A program made the translations under genes and the position numbers. A stretch of 64,000 nucleotides of DNA from a virus, in the IMG/VR virus record IMGVR_UViG_3300049259_000177, positions 50,595-114,594 of that record; one strand, written 5' to 3'. Position 1 is the first letter of the stretch; each line of letters begins with the position of its first letter. The notes beneath the pieces are model-generated. The model ran no database searches, had not been told where the DNA came from, and saw only the letters and a list, made by a program, of their open reading frames with translations. Below, one piece after another: positions 16,378 to 24,634 of the stretch.

Positions 16378-17685
16378 CTACGCCGCGAGGAAGGAACCGT
16401 AGACGAACGATTCCGGGCGGGGGACCTCAAGGCCCACCCGCTCCTCACCACGAAGCGTGACAACATTTCGCTCAATGTTATCACGGTTTTCCGTGCTCAC
16501 GATTACGTTGACTTCCTCGCGGTCGTAGACCTTGGCGCCCTGGCCGAAGGCGCCGAGGAGGAAGCGGTCCTGCACGATCGCGGGGGTGTCGATGACCTGC
16601 ATCCGCCAGACCCGCTTCTCGCCACCGATGGCGACCGACGTGGCGACGATGTAGTTGCCGTTGAGGTCGGTCTCCAGTTCGATGTCTTCCCAGTCGAACG
16701 GGTGCAGCACGACGCCGGTCGGCACGAACCATGCGAGCATCGCCCGGGTGGCGGCGCGGCGGATGGCGGCGGACTTCTTGTCGGCGGCGACCTGGGCGTA
16801 GGTCTGGATGCCCGGGGTGTTGACGATGCCGGTCATGTTCTCGCCGACGCCGTCGCCGTAGAGGATCTGGTCGTCCTCGGACATCTTGACGCCGTCGATC
16901 ATGTCCCGGTCGAGCAGGCCGCGCAGCCGGGGCTCGTCGTCGAGAACGTTCTTGTGCACGTCCATCGTGTGCGCGATGGTGCTGATCGGGTAGGTGACCG
17001 TGGTCAGGGTCACGCTGGACTTCGGCTTGAGGCCGAAGACCGTCACGCCGCCGTCGACCTCGCGCTCCGGCACCGGCCGCGCAGCGTTGATGAAGCCGGT
17101 CTCGCGGATGCCGTAGAGCATCGCGGCGGTGGTCTGCTCGCTCGGGAACAGGTCACGGACGCGGCTCGGGCGAAGCACGCGCTCCTGCAAGTCGAGTTGC
17201 TGGGCGGTGCCGAACGCCTGGATCGTGACGGTGCCCGCCGACAGCGAGTACACGTCCTTGCGGTCGAGGCCGCCGTAGAGCGAGACGCCCGACGACTTGA
17301 ACTCCGCGTTGAGCGGCAGCCGGAAGTTCGCCTGCTTCATCTCCGCGTAGACGTCCGAGTCGAGGAAGCGCTGGCCGAGGCCCTTGAAGCCACCACCGAG
17401 TCGCTCGCGCTCGGCGTCGGCCGCGTCGCCGCCGCCGACCGGAGTGCCCGGCTCGCGGCCAAGGAAGTCGCGGATACCCGCCGACTTCTCCAAGGCGACG
17501 ATCGTGCCCTGGATCTTCTCGCCTTCGGTGACGAGGTCCTGGAACGCCTTGGCCTCATCGTTGCTGAGGACGAACTTGCCGTCCTCGGTCTTCCATGAGT
17601 TGCTCGCCGCGTCCTGGTCCTCGGCATTGCCCTGCAACGCCTTCGTCAGTTCCGCGATGCGGTCCTTCGTCTCCGTCATGCCCAT
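16378..17685 (-). CDS. Major capsid protein (HK97 fold)
   Basis: 435 residues from the ATG at 17685 (GGAGG nine bases upstream); a second ATG lies two codons later. Residues about 1-120 are helical and charged, like the scaffold (delta) segment of HK97-type capsid proteins. The rest is the shell domain, with ARPVPEREVDGGVTVFGLKP, SVTLTTVTYPISTIAHTMDV, and a C-terminal EEVNVIVSTENRDNIERNVV typical of the P-domain spine. The prohead protease upstream would remove the N-terminal segment. Flanked by a type L promoter and a very strong terminator, fitting a major structural protein. Confidence 0.9.
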   Translation of the reverse strand: MGMTETKDRIAELTKALQGNAEDQDAASNSWKTEDGKFVLSNDEAKAFQDLVTEGEKIQGTIVALEKSAGIRDFLGREPGTPVGGGDAADAERERLGGGFKGLGQRFLDSDVYAEMKQANFRLPLNAEFKSSGVSLYGGLDRKDVYSLSAGTVTIQAFGTAQQLDLQERVLRPSRVRDLFPSEQTTAAMLYGIRETGFINAARPVPEREVDGGVTVFGLKPKSSVTLTTVTYPISTIAHTMDVHKNVLDDEPRLRGLLDRDMIDGVKMSEDDQILYGDGVGENMTGIVNTPGIQTYAQVAADKKSAAIRRAATRAMLAWFVPTGVVLHPFDWEDIELETDLNGNYIVATSVAIGGEKRVWRMQVIDTPAIVQDRFLLGAFGQGAKVYDREEVNVIVSTENRDNIERNVVTLRGEERVGLEVPRPESFVYGSFLAA

Positions 17686-17783
17686 GTGATGCTGCCTCCG
17701 TCGTCGGCGCGCATGTGTGCGCGGTCGGTGTGCGGTGAAATTGCCCCGCCCGGTCAGCACCGGGACGAACGGACTACCAGCAG

Positions 17784-17818
17784 ACGTTAGGTCGACAGGC
17801 GCTTAGTGTCGCGCCGAG
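17784..17818 (-). promoter_or_regulatory. Type L promoter of the major capsid gene
   Basis: -35 GCGACA at 17807-17812, a 17-base spacer, and -10 TAACGT at 17784-17789. The leader of about 90 bases holds a small CCCGGT/ACCGGG hairpin near 17750-17765. Confidence 0.65.
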
Positions 17819-17861
17819 CGACGGCGATTCGTGACGAACCGAAGTTCGACTACTACGACCG

Positions 17862-20800
17862 TTACTCGCTAGCCCTTGACGCGAGGAACGACTTGGTCTC
17901 CGCCGCCCGGCCGCGCAACGCCTCGATGTCGATGGTCTCGCCGTCGCCTGCACCCTTCGTGACGACCGCGCTCGGCGCGTCCGTTGGGGGCGTCGTCAAC
18001 GCATCCGGGTTGGAGTCGCCCGAAGCGTCAATCGAGACACCGGCCGCCTTGAGTACCGCGACGAGATGCTCGACGGCCGCACGCAGCCGCTCCTCGTTCG
18101 CGCCGGACAGCACGCGACCAGCCTTAACCTCGGCTGCGAAGTCGTTGGCGATCTGCACCGACAGCGCAACCTGCTCGATGCTCTTGAGCGCGCCGAGCAC
18201 GAGGTACTGCGGGCCCGGTGACGTTTCGTCCTCGCCGTCGTCCGGTTCGTAGTCGTCGTTCTCGTCGCCGGTGCTGGTCGAGAGCACCTCGGCGGTCACC
18301 TCGATGACGACGGGCAGCGGTGGCCCGAGAGTGACCGAGCCGTCGCCGTTGACGTTGTAGGTCAACTCGTAGGTCTCGCTCTTGCCGTCGTTCGGTCCGC
18401 TGTACGCGCACCGGCGTGCGATGACGCGGTCGTCGTAGGTGCCGACAACCTCGACGTAGTTCCATTCGCGGCGCGGCGGCCCTGCGTCCTCGCCATCACC
18501 GGACGGGATCTCGTCGCCGCGCAGTTGGTCGTTGAGCGTCCGGCGTAGCGCGTCCTGAGTAGCCTCGAACGACCCGGCGAGGAATGGATACTGCTTCGCG
18601 TCGACCGCCATGTCCGCACCTACCGCCTTCGTCGAGGCGTACTCGCCGATCTCCGCCTCGGGCATCCATGTGTCGAGCACGTCACTCGACTGCGGATGCT
18701 CAATCGGCGCCGGTCCGGCCGCGCCGCGCTGGCGCAGTGCGGCGAACGCCTTGGCCTGCTCGCCGTCCATGTGCTTGCCTGCGATCTCGACGGCGCGGTC
18801 GTAGGCGCCGTCCTCGTTCCAGCGGATCAGCGCTGCGCCGCCGCCGCGTTCGTACCACTGCACGAGTTGCTTGGCGCGGCGCTGATCTTCGACAGGGAAT
18901 GCCTTGAACTCCTCGATCGCGTCAAGGTCGTCCTTGGTGACGTTCCACTCCTCCGGCAGCATGTCGACGGCGTCGATGGCGCGCGCGCGGCGGACGATCC
19001 AGCGCTTTACCTTCGGCTTCTCCTCGTCCTTCGCGCGCCCATACGCCTGGATCGCGTTCTTGAGGTCGTCGCGGTTGCCGATCGGATAGGGCTCGCGGTT
19101 GTCGCCAGCAGACACCGGCATCGTCGGCTTGCGGTGACGGCTAGCGGCGGACATCTTCGCGGCGATCAGACCGCCGGTGCCTTCGAGGTCGGGGATCTCG
19201 ATGGTTCCGGCTTCGGCCTCGGCGAGCAGGGCCTTACCGGCGTGCGACTCGGCCTTTTTCTTGTCCCACTCAGCAACGGCGGCACATGCGGCGGCCTGGG
19301 CTTCCTTGCTGACCTTGACCTTGCCGCCGAACGCGCGCCCGGTGGCGCACATCTTTTTGCACCAGTTGACGGCGGTGGCGACGGCGACCGACTCGGGGCG
19401 ACCCTTGTCGATGAGGTGGTGCGCGACCCGGCGCATGAGCATCGGCAGGCCGCCGACTTTCTTCACCCAGTTGTTGCCCTCGCCCAGCGGCGCGCGGGTG
19501 GACGCCGTGCCGGTCGGGTCGAACTTGGCCTCGGTGAGCACGATTGCGACCCAGTCATCGACGTCGGCCAGGATCGGCACGCGCCACTCGTGGCTATCGA
19601 GTGCCTTGACCTCGTCGTCGTCGGCCCACTCCTCGACGCCGACCTCACCGAACGCCTCGGCAAGTGCTTCGGGGGTGATCGAGGGCGCCATCTCGGCCAG
19701 TTCCTTGCGGACGATCTCCGCGACGCGCAGTCCGGCGACGGCATCCTCAACCTCGTCGAGATCGAGACCCTTGAGACCCTCCTCATGCAAGAACCGCTCG
19801 AACGCGGCTTCGACGTCTTCGTGCTCGTCGGCCATCGCGGCGAGCCGTGACTTGACGGCAAGCGTCCCAGATAGCGGCGCCGCGCCGAACAGCACCGGGC
19901 TGTACTCGAACAGTTCGAGTTCCTTGATGTGGCGGATGCCTTCCTTGTCGCGCACGCCCTTGCCGTCGGGCACGTGGTAACCGATCGACCACTCACACTC
20001 GCCGGTCTCGGAGAAGAACTTGACGTTCTCGTACGCGTCGCGGCCCTCGCGACTCTTGAGGTTGAACCGCATGCGCACGTAGAGCGCGCCCGCCGCCTTC
20101 GGCCACGGCTGGCCGTCCTTGGTCTGGTCCGGCAGCCGGGGGTCGCCCGGCATCCACTCTTCGACGGCCTCGGTGCGCGCTACCCAGCGCCCCCAGTCAT
20201 GAGAGTTGCCGGTGAAGTAGACCGACCCGTTGCGCCGGGCCAGCCACGTACCGGACGGAGTGGTCGGGCACCAGACGACGCCGTCGTGCGTCGTGAACAC
20301 GTCCTGTCGGGCGACACGCGGCGGCTTGCCCGTCCGCTTCGCCTCCGCGATTGCGGCCAGTGGCTCGCAGGTGTTCCGGCGCAGCATCGTGACCGTGTTG
20401 CACGGGTTGTCCGGGTAGTGGCGGTTGGTCGAGGTGCGACACGTGTTCGTCGGGATACCGGCAAGGGCGCACGCCATCTCGAAGGCGCGCAGGCCGTGCT
20501 CGCTGCGCTGCGCCCAGCGGGCCGTGCCGCTGGCCTCGACGTGGCCGTCCCCGTCCATGCAGGTGTCGATGAGCAGGTGGAGTTGTGCGGCGGTCAGGGA
20601 GCACAGGAACTCCGGCAACGGGGCATTGCCCTCGCCGAGCACGGCCGCCACGGCCTCCGTCGGTCCCTTGTTGAGCCGGAACTCCATGCCGCGACCGTTG
20701 TTGCAGCGGTGCTCGTGGAAGCCGCCGGGGAACGCGGCGGTCAGCGCGCGGCGGATCGAGGCGCACTTGAGCGGGTTGACCGCGATCGACTGCGCGATTG

Positions 20801-21467
20801 TCAGGCGCGGTGTCGATACCGCGTTGCTCTGCGGGCCGAGGTGTCCCTCGTTCCACGCCCAGGCGACGACCTCGACGAACGCGTCCGACCACTTCGCTTC
20901 AACCGGCGCTTCGGTATTGGCGAGGCTGCGGATGATCCCGTCGTCGGCGTCCAGTTCGCGGGTGGTCCGCCAGGTGATCGCGTAACCGCCATCCGCGCTT
21001 TTGACGCGACGGCGTACCGGCCAGCGGTGGTCGAGCGTGGTTAGCGAGGAGAACCCGCTCGTCTCGATCAGCCGGACCTCGCGCGGTTCGGCGTCGAACA
21101 CATTGACGGCCAGCACCGGCTCGAACCGGGCCGTGAGCGTCTCAGGGTTGAGGGCGTAGGCGCGATCGGCGGCGGTCACCTCGTCGTAGCGGAGCCATCC
21201 GCGCTCGGTGAGGATCTCGGTCGCCTCGTCGGCACAGAAGACGCCCTTGGGCTTGCGCTTCGCCAGCGTCGCCTTGTAGGCGCCTGGAATGATGATGTCG
21301 TTGACTTCGTCCTTGATGCCGGTGACCGACACGAGCGCCTCGACGACGCCCGTCGAGTCGTTAGCAGCAACGAGGTCGGTGGTTGTCGCGTGGCTGGACG
21401 CTTTCTTCTCAAGGCCGGGGGGCGTGGTCGCCTCAGGTGCGTCGAGCACGCTGGTCCCCTGTCCCAC
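17862..21467 (-). CDS. Prohead protease (HK97 type) with inserted intein and long scaffold-like extension
   Basis: 1201-residue precursor, GTG start after GGGAGG. Residues 1-77 and 422-530 form the protease: the extein joins KGVF to SHDWG, giving catalytic His423, and Ser494 lies in CEWSIGY. SPVLFGAAPLSG follows as in the family. Residues 78-421 are an intein (separate entry). Residues 540-1200 are an acidic, helical scaffold-like region with recognisable modules: NNWVKKVGGLPMLMRRVAHH with CKKMC near 700, PYPIGNRDDLKNAIQAYGRA near 830, and a beta-rich block near 1000-1110. Spliced length would be about 857 residues. It acts in capsid maturation, between the 466-aa unknown and the capsid gene. 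Confidence 0.85.
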   Translation of the reverse strand: MGQGTSVLDAPEATTPPGLEKKASSHATTTDLVAANDSTGVVEALVSVTGIKDEVNDIIIPGAYKATLAKRKPKGVFCADEATEILTERGWLRYDEVTAADRAYALNPETLTARFEPVLAVNVFDAEPREVRLIETSGFSSLTTLDHRWPVRRRVKSADGGYAITWRTTRELDADDGIIRSLANTEAPVEAKWSDAFVEVVAWAWNEGHLGPQSNAVSTPRLTIAQSIAVNPLKCASIRRALTAAFPGGFHEHRCNNGRGMEFRLNKGPTEAVAAVLGEGNAPLPEFLCSLTAAQLHLLIDTCMDGDGHVEASGTARWAQRSEHGLRAFEMACALAGIPTNTCRTSTNRHYPDNPCNTVTMLRRNTCEPLAAIAEAKRTGKPPRVARQDVFTTHDGVVWCPTTPSGTWLARRNGSVYFTGNSHDWGRWVARTEAVEEWMPGDPRLPDQTKDGQPWPKAAGALYVRMRFNLKSREGRDAYENVKFFSETGECEWSIGYHVPDGKGVRDKEGIRHIKELELFEYSPVLFGAAPLSGTLAVKSRLAAMADEHEDVEAAFERFLHEEGLKGLDLDEVEDAVAGLRVAEIVRKELAEMAPSITPEALAEAFGEVGVEEWADDDEVKALDSHEWRVPILADVDDWVAIVLTEAKFDPTGTASTRAPLGEGNNWVKKVGGLPMLMRRVAHHLIDKGRPESVAVATAVNWCKKMCATGRAFGGKVKVSKEAQAAACAAVAEWDKKKAESHAGKALLAEAEAGTIEIPDLEGTGGLIAAKMSAASRHRKPTMPVSAGDNREPYPIGNRDDLKNAIQAYGRAKDEEKPKVKRWIVRRARAIDAVDMLPEEWNVTKDDLDAIEEFKAFPVEDQRRAKQLVQWYERGGGAALIRWNEDGAYDRAVEIAGKHMDGEQAKAFAALRQRGAAGPAPIEHPQSSDVLDTWMPEAEIGEYASTKAVGADMAVDAKQYPFLAGSFEATQDALRRTLNDQLRGDEIPSGDGEDAGPPRREWNYVEVVGTYDDRVIARRCAYSGPNDGKSETYELTYNVNGDGSVTLGPPLPVVIEVTAEVLSTSTGDENDDYEPDDGEDETSPGPQYLVLGALKSIEQVALSVQIANDFAAEVKAGRVLSGANEERLRAAVEHLVAVLKAAGVSIDASGDSNPDALTTPPTDAPSAVVTKGAGDGETIDIEALRGRAAETKSFLASRASE
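20205..21236 (-). mobile_element. Class 1 intein inside the prohead protease
   Basis: Residues 78-421 of the precursor (344 aa). Block A starts at Cys78 (CADEATEILTERGWLRYDEV). Block B has TLDHRW. Blocks F/G end VWCPTTPSGTWLARRNGSVY, then FTGN, with Ser422 as the +1 nucleophile. The penultimate residue is Gly rather than the usual His. A LAGLIDADG-type endonuclease is suggested by VVAWAWNEGHLG and LLIDTCMDGDGHV. Insertion is one residue before the catalytic His of the host protease, so splicing should be required for capsid maturation. Confidence 0.85.
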
Positions 21468-21500
21468 GATGCCTCCCGAGTCGTCGACGGTCTCCCGCGC

Positions 21501-21536
21501 AGGCTAGAAGTGACAGGGGGTTAGTGTCGCGTTGTC
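21501..21536 (-). promoter_or_regulatory. Type L promoter of the prohead protease gene
   Basis: -35 GCGACA at 21525-21530, an 18-base spacer, and -10 TAGCCT at 21501-21506. It begins right at the stop of the preceding gene. Confidence 0.65.
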
Positions 21537-22935
21537 ACACCTTGGCGGCGCTGCGCAGACCGGCGATACGGGCCGCCACCTCGGCGGGGTCGAGGTAGAC
21601 CTTGGTCTCGTCGGGCCGCCCGTCACCACTGGGCGGTTCGACGGCGGTGATGCGCTTGGTCTCCGGGTGCCCGGCTGGCAGCAGGTCGTCGTCGCGGCTG
21701 TAGCCGTCCGGCCGGTCACCGGCGGCTGTGGACAGGAACGCCTTGACGCGGGCCACGCCCCACTGCTCAGCACTCAGGCTCGTCACCGTGTCGCCGGGCC
21801 ACGCCGACACGCCGCGCTCGAAGACGCTCTTGATCGAGTCGCCGTCCGGACGGGCGTGCTCCGGCCAACCTTCGGTGTCGGCGCGGGCCTCGTGGTCGGA
21901 TTGCAGGCCGACGAGCGCGGACACGTCGAGGTCTTTCTTGCTCGCCGGGCGGTTCGCCAGCGGTGCGATCGTGCTCGCCGAATTGGCCCGGGCCGCGATG
22001 CGCTTGCCCGTCGCCTTCCATGAGCCTCCCGACTCGGCGTAGACGACGACGCGGATGGCCGGGTTGTCGGCGCTGCCCTCGACATCGGAGTCGACGCCCG
22101 GCACCTTGCCGTTGGTGACGACGAGATCGACACGACCCTGCTGACTGCCGACCTTCACGTACGAGCCCCGGTGAATGCCGGGCGGCTTGCGCACCTTGGT
22201 GGCGCCGTCGAGCGGGTTGGCGGCCGGGGCGGTCGAGTCCGGCGGGATGACACTCGTCGGGTCCGACGCGTTCGCGGTGCGGTCCGGGTTCAGCGTCGGC
22301 GAGCCGATCGGGACCTCGACGAACGTCGAGTCCTGCACGAGCGTGACGACGCCGAACGACGCCGCCACGGGTGCGATGCGCTGGACCGGCAGGTCGGCAC
22401 CGGCCGATAGCGTGCCGAGCGGGATCTTCGGCAGGTAGAGGTCCGACGGGACCATCGGTGTTACCGGGTTGCCGTCAGTCGGGGCGGTGACCTCCGGCGC
22501 GGCCTGGCCGGAGTTGACGCCGTCCATGATCGCAGCGCGTAGGGGCTCGATGTCGGGAGACTCGACGAGTGCGTAGAACTCATCGGAGTCACCGTCGGCA
22601 GAGGTCCGACCGAGCCCGTTGATCTGGCCGGTGATCGGCTGTCCGTTGGCGGCGGCATCCTTGACGGCGGTGAGCACCGCGATGAGGAATGTCGCCGAGT
22701 CCAGCGTGTTCGGCTTCGCAAGGAAGGCGAGGGTCAGGAACAGCGGCACGCCGTTCTCGCTGTCCTGCTGCGGGAGCGCCTGCGTGGCGTCGTCGGGCAC
22801 CATGCAGACGATCGCGATGTCACCGACGCCTTCCGTGCCGCCGGACGCGGCATCTGCCGGTGCATTTGGGTCGGTGCCTGCGGGCGGTTGACTCGACGCG
22901 GGAGCCGGTGGCGCGGGTGGAACGGGCGTGGTCAC
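21535..22935 (-). CDS. Degenerate 2H-phosphoesterase-like protein with DUF tail, head region
   Basis: 466 residues if the GTG at 22935 is used; it has AGGAGG seven bases upstream. An in-frame ATG at 22977 abuts a hairpin and has no site. About 35-190 follows the 2H (LigT-like) pattern: IAIVCMVPDD, FLTLAFLAKPNTLD, FYALVESPDIEPLRAAI, YLPKIPLGTL. Both HxT catalytic motifs are altered (FLT and KIP), so it is probably inactive. Around residues 255-330 there is a beta-rich block (SYVKVGSQQGRVDLVVTNG, then KVPGVDSDVEG) seen in other actinophage head-region proteins. The C-terminus is helical. Role unknown; it lies just before the protease. Confidence 0.7.
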   Translation of the reverse strand: MTTPVPPAPPAPASSQPPAGTDPNAPADAASGGTEGVGDIAIVCMVPDDATQALPQQDSENGVPLFLTLAFLAKPNTLDSATFLIAVLTAVKDAAANGQPITGQINGLGRTSADGDSDEFYALVESPDIEPLRAAIMDGVNSGQAAPEVTAPTDGNPVTPMVPSDLYLPKIPLGTLSAGADLPVQRIAPVAASFGVVTLVQDSTFVEVPIGSPTLNPDRTANASDPTSVIPPDSTAPAANPLDGATKVRKPPGIHRGSYVKVGSQQGRVDLVVTNGKVPGVDSDVEGSADNPAIRVVVYAESGGSWKATGKRIAARANSASTIAPLANRPASKKDLDVSALVGLQSDHEARADTEGWPEHARPDGDSIKSVFERGVSAWPGDTVTSLSAEQWGVARVKAFLSTAAGDRPDGYSRDDDLLPAGHPETKRITAVEPPSGDGRPDETKVYLDPAEVAARIAGLRSAAKV

Positions 22936-22977
22936 GTCGGTGCCTCCTGGCGTCGTCCGGGCGGGTCCAGACGACAT

Positions 22978-23018
22978 GATGCCCGCCAGCGGCGCTTAGG
23001 TCGCGCCGGGCGGGCATC
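22978..23018 (-). terminator. Long hairpin after the 139-aa gene, overlapping a degenerate type L block
   Basis: Arms GATGCCCGCC and GGCGGGCATC (10 bp) with an inner GGCGC/GCGCC pairing. The loop contains a diverged copy of the type L -35 region (GCGCGACCTAAG). It separates the early-type cassette from the resumed head genes, so it probably terminates incoming transcription. Confidence 0.6.
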
Positions 23019-23029
23019 ACGGGAAGATC

Positions 23030-23449
23030 TCAGCCGTACAGACGGGCCTCCTCGCGCTCCAAGTGGGCCCGCTCGGCCTCGGTGAGCGCCATGTAGGCGC
23101 GACGCTCGGCGGCGTGGCCCTCGCACTGGTACGCCTCGCGATCGGTGGCGAGCAGCCCGCAGCGGCCGTCACTGAGCCCGTCTTCCGTGCGGATCTCGAT
23201 GAGATCGCCGCAGGTGACCGGGTAGGCGACGCCACCGGCGGCGTCATCGACTACATAGGCGGCCAGAACGCCCTCGACGAGACGTGTGCCGGGCAGTTCG
23301 AGTGCTGTGCGCATGTGGTCGCTACACACGCCTTGACGGTGGTCGCGGCCCGGAGCCTCGAACTCGCCGTACTCGTAGTCGGCCCACACGGTCGGCTGGC
23401 CGTAGGTGCGGACGAAGCCGCTGCGCTCTAGGGCGGTCATCTCGATCAT
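23030..23449 (-). CDS. Unknown 139-aa protein with type E promoter and hairpin leader
   Basis: 139 residues, ATG after CAGGAG. Contains TVWADYEYGEFEAPGRDHRQ, four cysteines spread through the middle (VCSDHM, VTCGDLIEI, GRCGLL, YQCEGH) and a Glu/Arg-rich helical tail. The Cys/His pattern could bind zinc. No family recognised. It is the last gene of the non-structural cassette and has its own type E promoter and leader hairpin, which marks it as early-type. Confidence 0.75.
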   Translation of the reverse strand: MIEMTALERSGFVRTYGQPTVWADYEYGEFEAPGRDHRQGVCSDHMRTALELPGTRLVEGVLAAYVVDDAAGGVAYPVTCGDLIEIRTEDGLSDGRCGLLATDREAYQCEGHAAERRAYMALTEAERAHLEREEARLYG

Positions 23450-23472
23450 GTCTGTTTCTCCTGTCGGTCTGG

Positions 23473-23529
23473 CCGGGTCGCTCTCCCGGCTCGCAAGCGA
23501 GCGTACACCCGCTTAGCGACGTGGCGCAA
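23473..23529 (-). promoter_or_regulatory. Type E promoter, operator and leader hairpin (139-aa gene)
   Basis: -35 TTGCGC at 23524-23529. Operator CGCTAAGCGGGTG at 23506-23518 within an 18-base spacer. -10 TACGCT at 23500-23505. Leader hairpin CCGGG-AGAGCGA-CCCGG at 23473-23489, then GACAGGAG and the ATG at 23449. The operator also supplies the TAA stop of the 45-aa gene. Confidence 0.7.
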
Positions 23530-23650
23530 CCGGATCGGGCGGTTGGCCTCCGCTCATTTCCCGATAGGACTGGATGGTGCGAAGGCCACGCTCGACCTCC
23601 TCGCGAGCCCGCCGACGCTTGCGAGCACGAAGCCAGCGACACGCCCTCAC
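23513..23650 (-). CDS. Very basic 45-aa protein
   Basis: Starts at a GTG whose GTGA overlaps the stop of the 217-aa gene; the stop is the TAA inside the operator CGCTAAGCGG. The N-terminal 25 residues are strongly basic (RWLRARKRRRAREEVERGLR). Tight coupling and a clean frame between two sites support it as a real gene despite its size. Possibly nucleic-acid binding. Confidence 0.55.
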   Translation of the reverse strand: MRACRWLRARKRRRAREEVERGLRTIQSYREMSGGQPPDPVAPRR

Positions 23651-24300
23651 GTAAGCGACTCCCACTCAACGATCTCGTAGCGGCCAAAGCCCTGCGACCG
23701 GGAGGCGCCGACGCCTTGCTGCTCGCCGGTCAGCCAGAGCATGCCCCACCTGTCGCGGGTGAGTTCCTCGGAGTCGGTGACGACGGTGAACGACACCTTG
23801 GCGTCGGTGACGTACTCCTCGTACTGGATGCCGGTGCCGCGCCAGGTGTGCACGAAGCGCTGGTTGATGCCAGACGCCTCGACGACACCGAGCGGGATCG
23901 TGTCTTCGACGACGAACACGTGCTCGGCGAAGTAGGACAGCGTGCCCTTACGACTCGGCCCCCAGCGGTCCTTAGGCCACCGGACGTTCGCGGCTTCCTT
24001 GATCGCGGCCTTCACCTGACGACCTTCGATGTAGAGCCCGTCGGCGTTGCGCTTGAACCCGTTGAGGTGCTTGAGACTGTCGACCTCGGCGATCGCTTCC
24101 TCGGCGGGGATGCCGCGCTCGGCCATCGTCGTCGCGACCATCTCGCGGATCAGGTCGTCCTTGTCGGCCATCTTCGTGCGTAGCCAACCCTCGGCGACCT
24201 TCGGGTCAGTTGGCACGCCACCGGCGAGCGTCGCGACGAGCAACGTCGCCCGGAAGCGATGCGGGTAAGCCTGCTCGCGCAGGTCATCGAACAGGGACAT
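23647..24300 (-). CDS. Unknown 217-aa protein with possible RAMP-like features
   Basis: ATG at 24300 with GGAG upstream. The frame stays open far upstream, but only through the low-complexity leader. N-terminal half helical (LIREMVATTMAERGIPAEEA). Middle ADGLYIEGRQVKAAIKEAAN, then FAEHVFVVEDTIPLGVV and QRFVHTWRGTG. C-terminus GEQQGVGASRSQGFGRYEI. The strand-helix IEGRQVKAAIKEA and the glycine-rich GVGASRSQGFGR loop recall the RAMP (Cas7/Csm3-like RRM) fold. This is a resemblance only; no search was possible. It lies in the cassette with a UvrD-type helicase and is preceded by an unusual C-rich leader. Confidence 0.75.
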   Translation of the reverse strand: MSLFDDLREQAYPHRFRATLLVATLAGGVPTDPKVAEGWLRTKMADKDDLIREMVATTMAERGIPAEEAIAEVDSLKHLNGFKRNADGLYIEGRQVKAAIKEAANVRWPKDRWGPSRKGTLSYFAEHVFVVEDTIPLGVVEASGINQRFVHTWRGTGIQYEEYVTDAKVSFTVVTDSEELTRDRWGMLWLTGEQQGVGASRSQGFGRYEIVEWESLT

Positions 24301-24634
24301 CGTGGCGGCTCCTGTGGCTAGTCGGATGGGATGGGGAGGGCGGCCGAGGCGTGGGTGGGGGAGTCGGGCCGAGGCGGGCTGGGGTCGGCGGGGCAGGGGT
24401 GGGTCGGGAAGTCGGGCTGGGGCTGGGGAGACACGGGAAGTCGGGCTGGGTGGGGTCGGGAAGACGTGCGGTGCAGCGGGCAGGCATGGGTGGTCGGAGC
24501 GGGAGAGGGACGGGCTGGCGAGGAACGGGTAGGCGCGGGCAGACCTGGGTGGTCGGACGCGGAGAGGGCCGAATAGGGCGGGGTCGGGAAGGCATGTCGG
24601 AGTGGGAAGGGCGGGGAAGCCTAGCCTTGGGAAG
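24301..24634 (-). repeat. 334-base C-rich, G-poor low-complexity leader
   Basis: On the transcript strand this gap is dominated by C and T with little G or A; the plus strand is correspondingly G-rich. Short imperfect repeats related to CTTCCCGACCC and CAGCCCGACTTCCC recur along it. No gene is credible here. The composition is that of a Rho-utilisation (rut) site in RNA; the plus strand has many GGG runs that could form quadruplexes. It forms the 5' region of the 217-aa gene. Confidence 0.7.

Noticed and set aside
15640-17598. 652-codon plus-strand open frame opposite the capsid gene
   Set aside because: Composition is that of a mirror frame, and it spans the capsid terminator hairpin and the HNH gene.
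22936-22977. ATG at 22977 as the start of the 2H-like gene
   Set aside because: It abuts a 41-base hairpin with no free ribosome-binding site; the GTG at 22935 has AGGAGG at good spacing.
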